A DNA stretch of 64,000 bases from Microtetraspora sp. NBRC 13810 (GCF_030268685.1 NZ_BSRQ01000029.1:1-64000), one strand, 5' to 3'; positions 27,436-36,103 are shown, numbered from the stretch's first letter. The notes: generated by a model not told the origin, from the letters alone. Program-made: numbers and translations.

Positions 27436-28646
27436 CCGGACCCGGCGACAGGCCGGGGAGCGCAGGGGCCCGGCCGGAGCGGGGCGGGGTCCTGCGGCGG
27501 TGGGGGCGGACGGTGGCCGGGCTCGCGCTGGGCGGCGCGGGGGCCTTCGCCGAGCTGGGCCTGCTGCTCGCCGCCGGGCTGGCGCTGCTGCCGGTGCTGG
27601 CGTGGCCGGACGGTCGGGCCGGGGTGCTGCGCCGGGTGCGGGCCGCCGCGCGGCGGCTGGCCGAGTGGCAGCGCCGCCGCATCGCGGCCTACCTCGGCGG
27701 GGAGAACGCGCCGGACTACGACGGCGGTCGCGCGATCCGGTACCTGCTGGTGCGCTGGCCGGTCGGGCTGCTCGGCCTCGCCGTCCTCGGTCTGCTGGCC
27801 CTCGGCGCCGCGTCCGCGCTGTCGATGCTGCTGGCCTGGACGACCGGGTTCCCGTGGGCGTTCATCGAGGACACGGGCGGCGGCGTGAGCACCGGGACGA
27901 TGCTGTGGGCGCTGGCGCCCGGCGTGGTGCTGCTCTATCTCAACCTGACCGGGGTGGCCGGCGTGGCGGGCCTGGACAGGGAACTGGCCAGGCGGGTGCT
28001 CGGGCCGAGTCCCAGGGAGCTGCTGGAGCGGCGGATCACCGAGCTGGCCGCCACCCGGGCGGGCGTGGTCGCCGCCGTCGACTCCGAACGCCGGCGGATC
28101 GAACGCGACCTGCACGACGGGGTGCAGCAACGGCTGGTCGCACTCGGCATGCTGCTCGGCAGGGCGCGCCGGCAGGGCGACTCCGAGCTGCTCGAACAGG
28201 CCCACGAGGAGTCCCGCGAGGTGCTGCGCGACCTGCGCGAGGTGGCCTGGCGGATCTACCCGACGGCGCTGGACTCGCTCGGCCTCCAGGACGCGCTCGC
28301 CGCGGTCGCCGAACGGTCCGCGGTGCCGGTGCGGATCGGGTACGGTCTCGTGGACCGGCCGCCGGGCCGGGTGGAGACGGCGGCCTACTTCGTGGTCTGC
28401 GAGGCGGTCACCAACGCCGCCAAGCACGCGGGCGCGGAGCGGATCGACGTCAGCGTGCGAAGCGAGGAGCGGAAGGGCCCGGTGATCGTGGTGCGGGTGA
28501 GCGACGACGGCGTGGGCGGCGCCGACCCGGCGGGCGGCGGGCTGTCCGGCCTGGCCCGCAGGGTGGCCGCGCTCGACGGCCGGTTCAGCGTGCACAGCCC
28601 GGCCGGCGGCCCGACCGTGGTCAGCGCGGAGCTGCCATGCGGGTGA
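27405..28646 (+). CDS. Sensor histidine kinase (NarL-type HisKA_3)
   Basis: Encodes 413 residues. Two hydrophobic hairpins (about 40-65 and 120-190) form the membrane sensor. The dimerisation and phosphoacceptor box is ERRRIERDLHDGVQQRL with His237. The ATPase domain has VCEAVTNAAKHAGA (N box) and VSDDGVGG (G1). The GTG at 27405 has AGGAG upstream and overlaps dedA; a longer frame from 27330 has no support. It pairs with the next gene. Confidence 0.92.
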   Translation: MARGTPAAGLTGPGDRPGSAGARPERGGVLRRWGRTVAGLALGGAGAFAELGLLLAAGLALLPVLAWPDGRAGVLRRVRAAARRLAEWQRRRIAAYLGGENAPDYDGGRAIRYLLVRWPVGLLGLAVLGLLALGAASALSMLLAWTTGFPWAFIEDTGGGVSTGTMLWALAPGVVLLYLNLTGVAGVAGLDRELARRVLGPSPRELLERRITELAATRAGVVAAVDSERRRIERDLHDGVQQRLVALGMLLGRARRQGDSELLEQAHEESREVLRDLREVAWRIYPTALDSLGLQDALAAVAERSAVPVRIGYGLVDRPPGRVETAAYFVVCEAVTNAAKHAGAERIDVSVRSEERKGPVIVVRVSDDGVGGADPAGGGLSGLARRVAALDGRFSVHSPAGGPTVVSAELPCG

Positions 28647-29281
28647 TGCTGGCCGACGACTCAACGCTGCTGCGCGAGGGGCTGGTCCGGCTGCTGGCCG
28701 AGGAGGGTCACGAGGTGACGGCGGCGGTCGGCGACGCGGCGGCGCTGCTGGCCGCGGTGGAGGCCGCGCCGCCCGACGTGGCCGTGGTGGACGTGCGGAT
28801 GCCGCCGTCGCACACCGACGAGGGCCTGCGGGCCGCGCTGGCCATCAGGGAACGCCGGCCGGCCGTGGGCGTCCTGGTGCTGTCGCAGTATGTGGAGAAG
28901 CGCTATGCCACCGAACTCCTCACCGGCGACACCGGAGGCGTCGGTTACCTGCTGAAGGACCGGGTGATGCAGGTCGGCGAGTTCCTGGAGGCGCTGGAGC
29001 GCGTGGGCGCCGGGGGAGCGGCCTTCGACCCCGAGGTGGTCCGCCAGTTGCTGGCCCGCACGACCCGGGTGGACCCGCTGAACAGGCTCACCCCGCGCGA
29101 ACGGGACGTCCTCGGCGCGATGGCTGAGGGGTACGCCAACCAGGCGGTCGCCGAGCGGCTGCACATCTCGCAGAGCGCGGTGGAGAAGCACGTCAACGCG
29201 ATCTTCGAGAAGCTGGAGCTGCGTCCGGGGACCGGTTACAGCCGCCGGGTGCTCGCCGTCCTGCGGTACCTCGGCTCGTAG
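28637..29281 (+). CDS. LuxR/NarL-type response regulator
   Basis: A 214-residue cytoplasmic regulator: an N-terminal receiver (LADDSTLLREGLVRLLAEEG, phospho-acceptor Asp52 in VAVVDVRMPP, Lys in YLLKDR) and a C-terminal LuxR helix-turn-helix (LTPRERDVLGAMAEGYANQA, then SQSAVEKHVNAIFEKL). The start overlaps the kinase gene by 10 bases, indicating tight coupling. Its targets may include the dedA operon itself. Confidence 0.95.
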   Translation: MRVMLADDSTLLREGLVRLLAEEGHEVTAAVGDAAALLAAVEAAPPDVAVVDVRMPPSHTDEGLRAALAIRERRPAVGVLVLSQYVEKRYATELLTGDTGGVGYLLKDRVMQVGEFLEALERVGAGGAAFDPEVVRQLLARTTRVDPLNRLTPRERDVLGAMAEGYANQAVAERLHISQSAVEKHVNAIFEKLELRPGTGYSRRVLAVLRYLGS

Positions 29282-29295
29282 GCCGCGGGCACCGG

Positions 29296-30414
29296 TCAGC
29301 GGTGCAGGTGCGGCAGCACTTCGCGGCCGTAGAAGTCGATCACCCGCTGCTGGTCCGCCTGGCCCGTGTGCACGAACGGCGTGGCCCCGGCGTCGAGCAG
29401 CCGTTGCAGGGCCTTGATGTGCGTCTGCGGGTCGGTGCCGCGCGGCCAGTCCCGGTACACCCGCGGCAGCGGCCAACGCTGTTCGGCGATGCGCTGGATC
29501 GTCACCGGGTTCGGCTGGTAGAGCAGGTCGCCGAAGCCGTGCACGGTGAACCGCCACTTCCGGGCCGCCTGCTCGGCCTCGGCCCGGCCGCCCACGACGA
29601 CCCAGGTCTCGGCCAGTTTCGGCATGGTGTCCGGGTTCTTCCCCGCGGCCCGCGCGCCCCTGGCGAACTCGTCGTGCAGCCGGGGGCTGCCGGTGACGTC
29701 CCCGGCCTGGACGACCCAGCCGTCGCCGTACCGCCCGGCCAGGTAGGCGCTCTTCGGGCCGCTGGCCGCGACGTAGATCGGCACCGGCCGGGCGGGCACG
29801 TCGTACAGCTTGTACTGGTCGGTCTGGTAGTACCTGCCGTGGAAGGTGACCCGGTCGCCGGTCCACAGACGCCTGATGAGCTGGATGGCCTCGATCAGCC
29901 GGTCGTGCCGTTCGGGATAGCGGTCGAACCGGCCGGTGGTGGCCTGCTCGTTGAGCGCCTCGCCGGTGCCGACGCCGAGGAACACCCGGCCGGGTGTCAG
30001 GATGCCGAGCGAGGCGAAGGACTGGGCCACCTGGGAGGGGTGGTGCCGGTAGAGCGGGCAGGTGACGCCGGTGCCGTACGTGAGACGGGAGGTGTGGTCG
30101 CCGACGAGGGCCAGGGTGTGCCACGGGAACATGGCGTGGCCTTCGTTGTCCTGCCACGGGTGGGCGTGGTCGCTCGTCCAGACGTATCCGAACCCGGCGC
30201 GCTCGGCCCGTTCGGCGAAGCGGACGAGGTCCGGGGTGCGGAACTGCTCGTGGCCGAGGACGAAACCGGCCGGGGCCGCCTTCCCGGCCGGGGTGGGCGC
30301 GGCGGGGCTCAGGTGCCGGGCGAGGGCCGCCCCGCCCAGGGCCGCGGCGCCCAGCGCGGAGAACTCGCGTCTCGACATGCCCCCGTTCGTGCCCCGTTGC
30401 TCGTGGTCGCTCAT
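29296..30414 (-). CDS. Tat-exported F420-dependent LLM-class oxidoreductase
   Basis: Encodes 372 residues. The signal SRREFSALGAAALGGAALA is a twin-arginine type, followed by a luciferase-like (LLM) TIM barrel with FAERAERAGFGYVWTSDHAH, LTYGTGVTCPLYRHHPSQVA and FLGVGTGEALNE. This matches the exported F420 enzymes called F420-dependent hydroxymycolic acid dehydrogenases in mycobacteria. This genus presumably makes no mycolates, so the substrate must differ. GGGGA precedes the ATG. The 3' end faces the response regulator gene. Confidence 0.88.
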   Translation of the reverse strand: MSDHEQRGTNGGMSRREFSALGAAALGGAALARHLSPAAPTPAGKAAPAGFVLGHEQFRTPDLVRFAERAERAGFGYVWTSDHAHPWQDNEGHAMFPWHTLALVGDHTSRLTYGTGVTCPLYRHHPSQVAQSFASLGILTPGRVFLGVGTGEALNEQATTGRFDRYPERHDRLIEAIQLIRRLWTGDRVTFHGRYYQTDQYKLYDVPARPVPIYVAASGPKSAYLAGRYGDGWVVQAGDVTGSPRLHDEFARGARAAGKNPDTMPKLAETWVVVGGRAEAEQAARKWRFTVHGFGDLLYQPNPVTIQRIAEQRWPLPRVYRDWPRGTDPQTHIKALQRLLDAGATPFVHTGQADQQRVIDFYGREVLPHLHR

Positions 30415-30488
30415 GATTGGTCTCCCCGAGATCGACACAAGATCGACCTACCCCCGCAAACCACCAAAAAACGAGACAAAAGCGACAG

Positions 30489-31190
30489 TCAGAGGTGGCT
30501 GACGTCGCCATACTGCGTCAGCCGGGGGTGCCCGGCGCCCCGGACCCACGAGGAGACCGACGCGTTCGGCACCGGCTGGTACCCGGCGATCCGCGCGACG
30601 TCCGGCGACTCGCCGCCCGCGAGCAGGAACCGCAGCAGCGCCACCACCGCGTCGTGCGCGACCACCAGCACCCGGTCGTCACCCGCGCCGAGGACGTCCG
30701 CCACCTGCCGCAGGCGGTCCGCCATGTCGCCGAAGGACTCACCGCCCGGCGGCCGGTAGGCGTACTCCCCCTCGGCCGCCCGGCGCCGCGCCTCCAGCGG
30801 GTGGGTGCGCTCGACGGCCGCCGGGGTCATCAGCTCCAGGATCCCGGTCCGCCGGTCGCCCAGCCGGTCGTCCGTGCGCACGGGCGGCGGCGGGCCGTCC
30901 AGGTGGCCGGCCGCGATCTCCCAGGTCTCCCGCGCGCGCAGGTAGGGGGAGCACCAGACCGCGTCCGGCCGGTAGCGGGCGAGGCGGCGGCCCAGCGCGG
31001 CCGCCTGCCGCCGGCCCAGTGGGGACAGCGGCACGTCGGCGTCGCGGCCGGGCAGGGTGACCGGCAGGCCGGCCGCCACGGCGGCGCCGTAGGCCACGTT
31101 GGCCGTGCTCTCGCCGTGCCGTACCGCGACGATGTCGGGCCTTCGCTCCCCTGAGACGATGTCGGGCCTTCGCTCCCCTGAACCGGTCAA
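30489..31190 (-). CDS. Histidine phosphatase family protein with duplicated N-terminus
   Basis: Encodes 233 residues with the RHG motif VRHGESTANVAY and the later VLVVAHDAVVALLR, typical of the phosphoglycerate-mutase-like phosphatases. Before the motif the segment SGERRPDIV occurs twice because of an exact 27-bp duplication. The start is TTG 31190, with GAGG overlapping the upstream SDR stop, so it belongs to the leftward operon. Substrate unknown. Confidence 0.85.
   Translation of the reverse strand: MTGSGERRPDIVSGERRPDIVAVRHGESTANVAYGAAVAAGLPVTLPGRDADVPLSPLGRRQAAALGRRLARYRPDAVWCSPYLRARETWEIAAGHLDGPPPPVRTDDRLGDRRTGILELMTPAAVERTHPLEARRRAAEGEYAYRPPGGESFGDMADRLRQVADVLGAGDDRVLVVAHDAVVALLRFLLAGGESPDVARIAGYQPVPNASVSSWVRGAGHPRLTQYGDVSHL
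31128..31181. repeat. Two exact 27-bp tandem repeats
   Basis: Units 31128-31154 and 31155-31181 are identical, lie in the N-terminal coding part of the histidine phosphatase gene and encode SGERRPDIV twice. Each copy includes a GGGGAG sequence that could mimic a ribosome site. Confidence 0.95.
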
Positions 31191-31197
31191 CCGGACC

Positions 31198-31959
31198 TCA
31201 GAACTGCACGCCGCGGGTCAGCGCGCCGTCGACGACGAGGTTGGTGCCGGTGACGAAGCTGGCCGCCGGGCTGGCCAGGAACACCACCGCGCGGGCGACC
31301 TCCTCCGGCCTGGCCATCCGCCCGGTCGGGTTCAGCGCCAGCGCCTGGCGGTACAGCTCCGGGTTGTCCCGCTCGATGGTCTCCCACACCCCGCCGGGGA
31401 AGTAGGTGTTGCCCGGCGAGACCGTGTTGGCCCTGATCCCCTTGGCCGCGAGCTGGTAGGCGAGACCCTGCGTGTAGTGCACGATCGCCGCCTTGAACGT
31501 GCCGTACGGCCCCGCGGCGAAGTCGATCTCCCGGCCGGACACGCTGGACACGGTCACGATGGCCGGCGCCGTGCTCTTCTCCAGCAGCGGCAGCGCCGCC
31601 TCGACCAGCCGGACGGTGCCCAGCATGTCCACGTCGAAGCTCCTGCGCCAGTACTCCTCGCCCTCGCCGATGGCCAGGGCGCTCACGTTGGCCACGACGA
31701 TGTCCACGCCGCCCAGCTCGGTGGCGCTGTCGGCGACCCATCGGCTCAGCGCCGGGCCGTCGCCGACGTCCACCGCGGCGCCGACGACCGTGGCGCCCTT
31801 CGCCCTGAGGTCCTCGACCGTCGCGGCCACCTCGGAGGCGGTCCTGGCGCACAGCGACACCGCCGCGCCCTCCGCCGCCAGCCCTTCGGCGATCGCCCGG
31901 CCGATTCCCTTGGTGCCGCCGGTCACCAGGGCGCGCAGCCCGGTCAGGTGCAGGTCCAC
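31198..31959 (-). CDS. SDR-family oxidoreductase
   Basis: A 253-residue classical short-chain dehydrogenase: TGGTKGIGRAIAEGLAAEG for cofactor binding, catalytic Ser in VTVSSVSG, and a YGTFKAA Tyr-x-x-x-Lys motif. The C-terminal MARPEEVARAVVFLASPAAS and GTNLVVDGALTRGV are typical of FabG-like members. GTG 31959 follows AAGGAGG. It lies between the acetamidase and phosphatase genes in one leftward run, so it may act on the same substrate family. Confidence 0.93.
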   Translation of the reverse strand: MDLHLTGLRALVTGGTKGIGRAIAEGLAAEGAAVSLCARTASEVAATVEDLRAKGATVVGAAVDVGDGPALSRWVADSATELGGVDIVVANVSALAIGEGEEYWRRSFDVDMLGTVRLVEAALPLLEKSTAPAIVTVSSVSGREIDFAAGPYGTFKAAIVHYTQGLAYQLAAKGIRANTVSPGNTYFPGGVWETIERDNPELYRQALALNPTGRMARPEEVARAVVFLASPAASFVTGTNLVVDGALTRGVQF

Positions 31960-31991
31960 GAGTGTCCTCCTTGCGTGGTGTGTGCCGGGGG

Positions 31992-32999
31992 TCAGCCCGC
32001 GGAGATGAGCGCGGCGGTCTCCCGCAGGTGGCGGTGCACGCCGCCGTACACCTGGGCGGGCGGGAGCAGCGACTTGGCGACCTTGGTCACCACGCTGTAG
32101 TTCGTGTCCACGACATTGGCGAGGGGCACCTGGCTGATCTGGCTCAGCAACTGGTAGGCGTCGAGCCGGTCCAGCCCGAACAGCTCGCTCAGCCACAGCA
32201 CCATGTCCACCTGGCCGGCCCGCCAGGCGTCCTCCAGCGGGCGGCTCGACCCGACCACCATCAGGTGCTCGTCGTTCTCGATCCGGGGCCACGCCGGGGC
32301 GCCGCCCTTGATCAGCTCCACCACCAGGGTGGTGAGCATCGCGCCCTCCACCGCGGTGCCGCACGACTCGCCCTCGCCCTGGCGGTAGTGGCCGTCGCCG
32401 ATGGAGAACAGCGCGCCCTCCACGTTGACGCCGAGGTAGCAGGTGGCGCCGGGCCGCATCTCCGGGGTGTCCATGTTGCCGCCGAACTTGTCCGGCACGA
32501 GCGAGGTGCGCACCTCACCGGACGCCGGCGCGACGCCCACCGTGCCGAGCATCGGCGCCATCGGCAGTTCGAGGCTCAGCTCGCTGCTGCGCGCCTGGAA
32601 GGTCACGGTGCCGCGCCGGGAGTCCACCTGGTAGATCCAGGTGCGCTCGGGCAGCGGATCCTGGAGCGTCGCCGTGCGGTCCGTACTGGTCAGGCCGCCG
32701 AAGAACGGGATGGTCGCCGAGGCGCCCCACGAGCGGGCCGGCGTCATGTCCACGAAGTGCAGCGCCAGGGTGTCGCCGGGCTCGGCGCCCTCCACGTGGA
32801 AGGGGCCGGTCTGCGGGTTCAGGTAGCGCGCGTCCAGCGAGGAGCTGGCCAGGTCGGTGATGTCGCGCAGCCGCCCGGCGAACGCGTCGTCACTCCACAG
32901 CCGCAGCACGGTCCCCGGCTTGATCCGGTGGGTGGGCGCGGTCCCGCCGAACGTCCACGCGTACTGCTCGGGCTGCGGGGTGAACTCCAGGATCTCCAT
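31992..32999 (-). CDS. Acetamidase/formamidase family protein
   Basis: A 335-residue enzyme releasing ammonia from short amides. The family pattern is clear: HVEGAEPGDTLALHFVDMTP, FGGNMDTPEMRPGATCYLGV (metal-site region), GDGHYRQGEGESCGTAVEGA. It sits in a leftward operon between the 2-hydroxyacid dehydrogenase (77 bases upstream) and the SDR. Together they suggest breakdown of an amide-bearing hydroxy compound. No amide transporter is adjacent. Confidence 0.92.
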   Translation of the reverse strand: MEILEFTPQPEQYAWTFGGTAPTHRIKPGTVLRLWSDDAFAGRLRDITDLASSSLDARYLNPQTGPFHVEGAEPGDTLALHFVDMTPARSWGASATIPFFGGLTSTDRTATLQDPLPERTWIYQVDSRRGTVTFQARSSELSLELPMAPMLGTVGVAPASGEVRTSLVPDKFGGNMDTPEMRPGATCYLGVNVEGALFSIGDGHYRQGEGESCGTAVEGAMLTTLVVELIKGGAPAWPRIENDEHLMVVGSSRPLEDAWRAGQVDMVLWLSELFGLDRLDAYQLLSQISQVPLANVVDTNYSVVTKVAKSLLPPAQVYGGVHRHLRETAALISAG

Positions 33000-33076
33000 G
33001 CGCGAGGGGTTCTCCTATGTATCGGCGACCCGAGGTACCCGCACAATATGACATTCCGGCACGATCTGGCCAAGAG

Positions 33077-34021
33077 TCAACTGATCACCCGTACCGGCTC
33101 CCCGGCGAGGAAGGCTTCGATGTCCGCCACGGCCTCCCGGTAGAAGATCCGGTAGTTGGCCGCGCTCACGTAGCCGAGGTGCGGGGTCGCCAGCACGTTC
33201 GGCAGGGTGCGCAGCTCGTGGCCGGGCGGCAGCGGCTCGGTCGCGTAGACGTCGAGGCCCGCTCCGGCGATCCGGCCCGCCCGCAACGCCGCCACCAGGG
33301 CGGCCTCGTCCACGATGGGCCCGCGGGAGGTGTTCACCAGGAACGCCGTCGGCCGCATCAGGCCCAGCTCGCGCTCGCCGATCAGGCCACGGGTGCGCTC
33401 ACCCAGCACGAGGTGGACGGACACGACGTCGGACTCGGCGAGCAGCGCGTCCAGGCTCGGCGCCAGCCGTACGCCGAGTTCGGCGGTGCGCTCCGGGGTG
33501 AGGTTGCGGCTCCACGCGACGACGTCCATGCCGAAGGCGCGGCCGAGCGCGGCCATCTGCGCGCCGATCCGGCCGAGGCCGAGCAGGCCGAGGGTGCTGC
33601 CGTGCAGGTCCATGCCGACGGTGTGCTGCCAGGGGCCGTCCTGCCGCATGGCGGCGGACTCGGGCAGCAGGTGCCGGGCCAGGCCGAGGATGAGCGCCCA
33701 GGTCAGCTCGGCGGTCGAGGTCGAACCGCCCGCCGTGCCGCACACGGTCACGCCGTGCGCCCTGGCCGCGTCGAGATCGACCGAGGCGTTGCGCATGCCG
33801 GTGGTGACGAGCAGCCGCAGGTTCGGCAGCCGGGCGAACACCTCGGCGGGGAACGGCGTGCGCTCCCGCATGATCACCACGATCTCGTGGTCCACGATCG
33901 CCCGGACGAGGTCGTCCGGCGAGCCGAAGTGCTCCCGGAAGCTCGTCGCCCGCACCGCCGACCAGTCGGCCAGGCCCAGCGCGACACCCTGGTAGTCATC
34001 GAGTACGGCACAACGCAACAT
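33077..34021 (-). CDS. D-2-hydroxyacid dehydrogenase family protein
   Basis: A 314-residue NAD-dependent enzyme. The Rossmann motif is LGLLGLGRIGAQMA, and the family signature includes FLVNTSRGPIVDEAALVAAL with the catalytic Arg region, then GAGLDVYATEPLP and a final LATPHLGYV (His). It heads the leftward operon. The TAGGAT -10 element lies 8 bases before the ATG, so the operon's first mRNA is likely leaderless. Confidence 0.93.
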   Translation of the reverse strand: MLRCAVLDDYQGVALGLADWSAVRATSFREHFGSPDDLVRAIVDHEIVVIMRERTPFPAEVFARLPNLRLLVTTGMRNASVDLDAARAHGVTVCGTAGGSTSTAELTWALILGLARHLLPESAAMRQDGPWQHTVGMDLHGSTLGLLGLGRIGAQMAALGRAFGMDVVAWSRNLTPERTAELGVRLAPSLDALLAESDVVSVHLVLGERTRGLIGERELGLMRPTAFLVNTSRGPIVDEAALVAALRAGRIAGAGLDVYATEPLPPGHELRTLPNVLATPHLGYVSAANYRIFYREAVADIEAFLAGEPVRVIS

Positions 34022-34029
34022 GAGGCCGG

Positions 34030-34035
34030 ATCCTA
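34030..34035 (-). promoter_or_regulatory. -10 element of the hydroxyacid dehydrogenase operon (TAGGAT)
   Basis: TAGGAT ends 8 bases before the ATG at 34021, suggesting a leaderless transcript or a very short leader. Confidence 0.4.
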
Positions 34036-34082
34036 CTCCCGGCGCCACCGGGTACTGGCGGTCTCCGGCGGACCCGGAGACC

Positions 34083-35990
34083 TCAACGGGCCCGCTGGAA
34101 GGCCCGGCCGGTCTGGGTGGCCGCGCCGTCGCCGCGGAACAGGCCGCTGCCCGGCTTGCCGTCCTCCGAGGGCAGGCCGAACCACGCGTAGCGCCGCACA
34201 TAGGGGAGTGACGCGAGCATCTTGGCGGAGGCGGTGACGAAGGCCGCCTGCTGGGCGTCACTGGCGTAGCGGGTGCCGTCGGAGAAGTCGATCAGGGCGT
34301 ACTCGGTGAGCCAGATCGGCTTGCGGTAACGCTGGTACACGGCCTGGATGTAGGACTTGAGCTGGTTCACCGCGGGCCCGGTGCGGAAGTCGGCGCCGTA
34401 CCAGTGCAGCGCGATGAAGTCGACCCGGTAGTCCCGCTCGGCCGCGCCCTTCATGAACCGGTCCAGCCACCCGCCGGGCGTGTCCGCGCCGAACGCCACG
34501 CCGGGGCTGCCGAGCACCTTGCCCGCCTCCATGAGCCGCGGCCACAGCTCCAGCGCCTCCTCCACGGACATGTTGGCCTGCGCCTGCATGTCCGGCTCGT
34601 TGAACCCGAGCAGGTACGGCCCGGCGCGCCTGGCCTGGGCGAGGTTCGCCTCTGTGACGCTGCCCGACCCCCAGATCATCGGGACGAACTTGACGCTCGC
34701 CGGGACGTCGATCCCGTCCGGCCGGGTGGACCACGTGTAGTACCAGCTCGCCCCGGACTTCGCGAGGGCCTTGCTGACCCCGGGCATCTTCCACACGCTC
34801 ACCCCCTTCTTGACCGACGACGCCACGGGGACCGTGACGGGCCTGCTCCTGGCGGGCCCGGGCGTGCGGGAGGCGGTGCGGCGGGCGGGCGTGGGGGTCG
34901 GGGAGGGGGCGGTGCTGGCGGTGGGCGTGGAGACGGGGGTCGCGGTGGAGACCATGTGCGGGGCGGCCTCGCGGCGCGGCGGGTCGGCCGGGCCGGTGAG
35001 CTGGGCGGTCACGATGGCGCCGGCGACGACGACCGCGACCCCGGCGGCGGCCGTGGTGGCGACCGGGTGGTTCGTCAGCGAGGAGAACAGGCCGCGCGGC
35101 GGCGGCGCGGCGTGCGCCGCCTGGGAGACGCCGTGATCCAGGGCGTGATCCAGCGGGAGGTGCCCGGCGACGTGCGCGGTGGCGGGGACGGCAGAGAGGT
35201 GGTCGAACAGGAAACCCGCGGGCAGCGGCAGCAGCGGCAGCCCGCCGAGCAGCCGGTCGATGGGCAGCATGCCGACGGTCCGCCGCCCGCAGACCGGGCA
35301 GTCGCGGACGTGCCGGGCGAAACGCTTGCGCCACAGCGGGCTGGGCACGCCGTCCCAGGTCCACGTCATGGCGCGCAGGTCGGTGCACCGGGGGTCGGCC
35401 TGCAACGCGCGCACGACGGTGCGGGAGATCTGGATCTGCTCCTTCATCCGCTGCACCCGCACGGCGGCGTGCCGGGCGGACAGGCCGAGGGCGCTTGCCA
35501 GGTCGGCCCGGCCCAGTTCGCCGGTCTCCTCCAGCCACCACAGGGACAGCAGCGCCCGGTCGTCGTGGTCCAGCCAGCGGGTGGCCTCGGCGACCTCGCG
35601 CCGCTGGTCGGTGAGGCCGAGCCGGAGGATGGTCACCGCGGCGAAGTCGGAGGCCGGGTCGACCATCTCGTCGGCGCTGTCGAGGTTCTCCCTGCGGTTC
35701 TGGGTGGTGCGCCGGTCCTGCTCGTGGTCGCGCACCTGGCGGACGGTGATGGCCACCAGCCAGGACCGGTACGCCTCGGGGTCGCGCAGGCCGTGCAGTC
35801 CGTGCACGACCCGGAGCAGCGTCTCCTGGACCACGTCGTCCACGTCGGTGTGCCCGTTGAGCGCCCGGCCGACGATGTTGTAGACGAGTGGCAGGGAGTC
35901 GGCCACCAGGGCGTCGAGGGCCCGCTGGTCCCCGTCTTGCGCGGCGGTGACCACCGCCGTGTCAGGTCCGCCCCTACCGGTTCCCGGCAT
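34083..35990 (-). CDS. ECF sigma factor - anti-sigma - TM - glycoside hydrolase fusion
   Basis: A 635-residue four-part fusion. Residues 25-95 are sigma region 2 (DVDDVVQETLLRVV, then RSWLVAITVRQVRDHEQDRR) and about 140-195 region 4 (ALGLSARHAAVRVQRMKEQI). A zinc anti-sigma motif H-x3-C-x2-C follows (His227, Cys231, Cys234). A single membrane helix spans 310-330, then a Pro/Thr stalk (345-390). Residues 394-635 form an outer TIM-barrel hydrolase resembling the Asl1/GH128 type, with LLGFNEPDM (Glu465, acid/base) and IWLTEYALI (Glu563, nucleophile). GGAG precedes ATG 35990. No frameshift is seen across the joins. The fusion could let extracellular glycan binding or cleavage release the sigma part. 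Confidence 0.9.
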   Translation of the reverse strand: MPGTGRGGPDTAVVTAAQDGDQRALDALVADSLPLVYNIVGRALNGHTDVDDVVQETLLRVVHGLHGLRDPEAYRSWLVAITVRQVRDHEQDRRTTQNRRENLDSADEMVDPASDFAAVTILRLGLTDQRREVAEATRWLDHDDRALLSLWWLEETGELGRADLASALGLSARHAAVRVQRMKEQIQISRTVVRALQADPRCTDLRAMTWTWDGVPSPLWRKRFARHVRDCPVCGRRTVGMLPIDRLLGGLPLLPLPAGFLFDHLSAVPATAHVAGHLPLDHALDHGVSQAAHAAPPPRGLFSSLTNHPVATTAAAGVAVVVAGAIVTAQLTGPADPPRREAAPHMVSTATPVSTPTASTAPSPTPTPARRTASRTPGPARSRPVTVPVASSVKKGVSVWKMPGVSKALAKSGASWYYTWSTRPDGIDVPASVKFVPMIWGSGSVTEANLAQARRAGPYLLGFNEPDMQAQANMSVEEALELWPRLMEAGKVLGSPGVAFGADTPGGWLDRFMKGAAERDYRVDFIALHWYGADFRTGPAVNQLKSYIQAVYQRYRKPIWLTEYALIDFSDGTRYASDAQQAAFVTASAKMLASLPYVRRYAWFGLPSEDGKPGSGLFRGDGAATQTGRAFQRAR

Positions 35991-36003
35991 CGCACTCCGC
36001 TTT

Positions 36004-36037
36004 CTGTCGGTGACCCCGTGCTGTCGGTGACCCCGTG
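36004..36037. repeat. Two exact 17-bp tandem repeats
   Basis: CTGTCGGTGACCCCGTG occurs at 36004-36020 and again at 36021-36037, 14 bases upstream of the sigma-hydrolase start. It could be a regulator site or the promoter duplicated. Confidence 0.9.
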
Positions 36038-36103
36038 CGCCCGTGTGCGGCGAGCATGGGCGCATTCCGCCCATAAGGGGTGGCTCGTGAGTCTTCCACT
36101 AAG

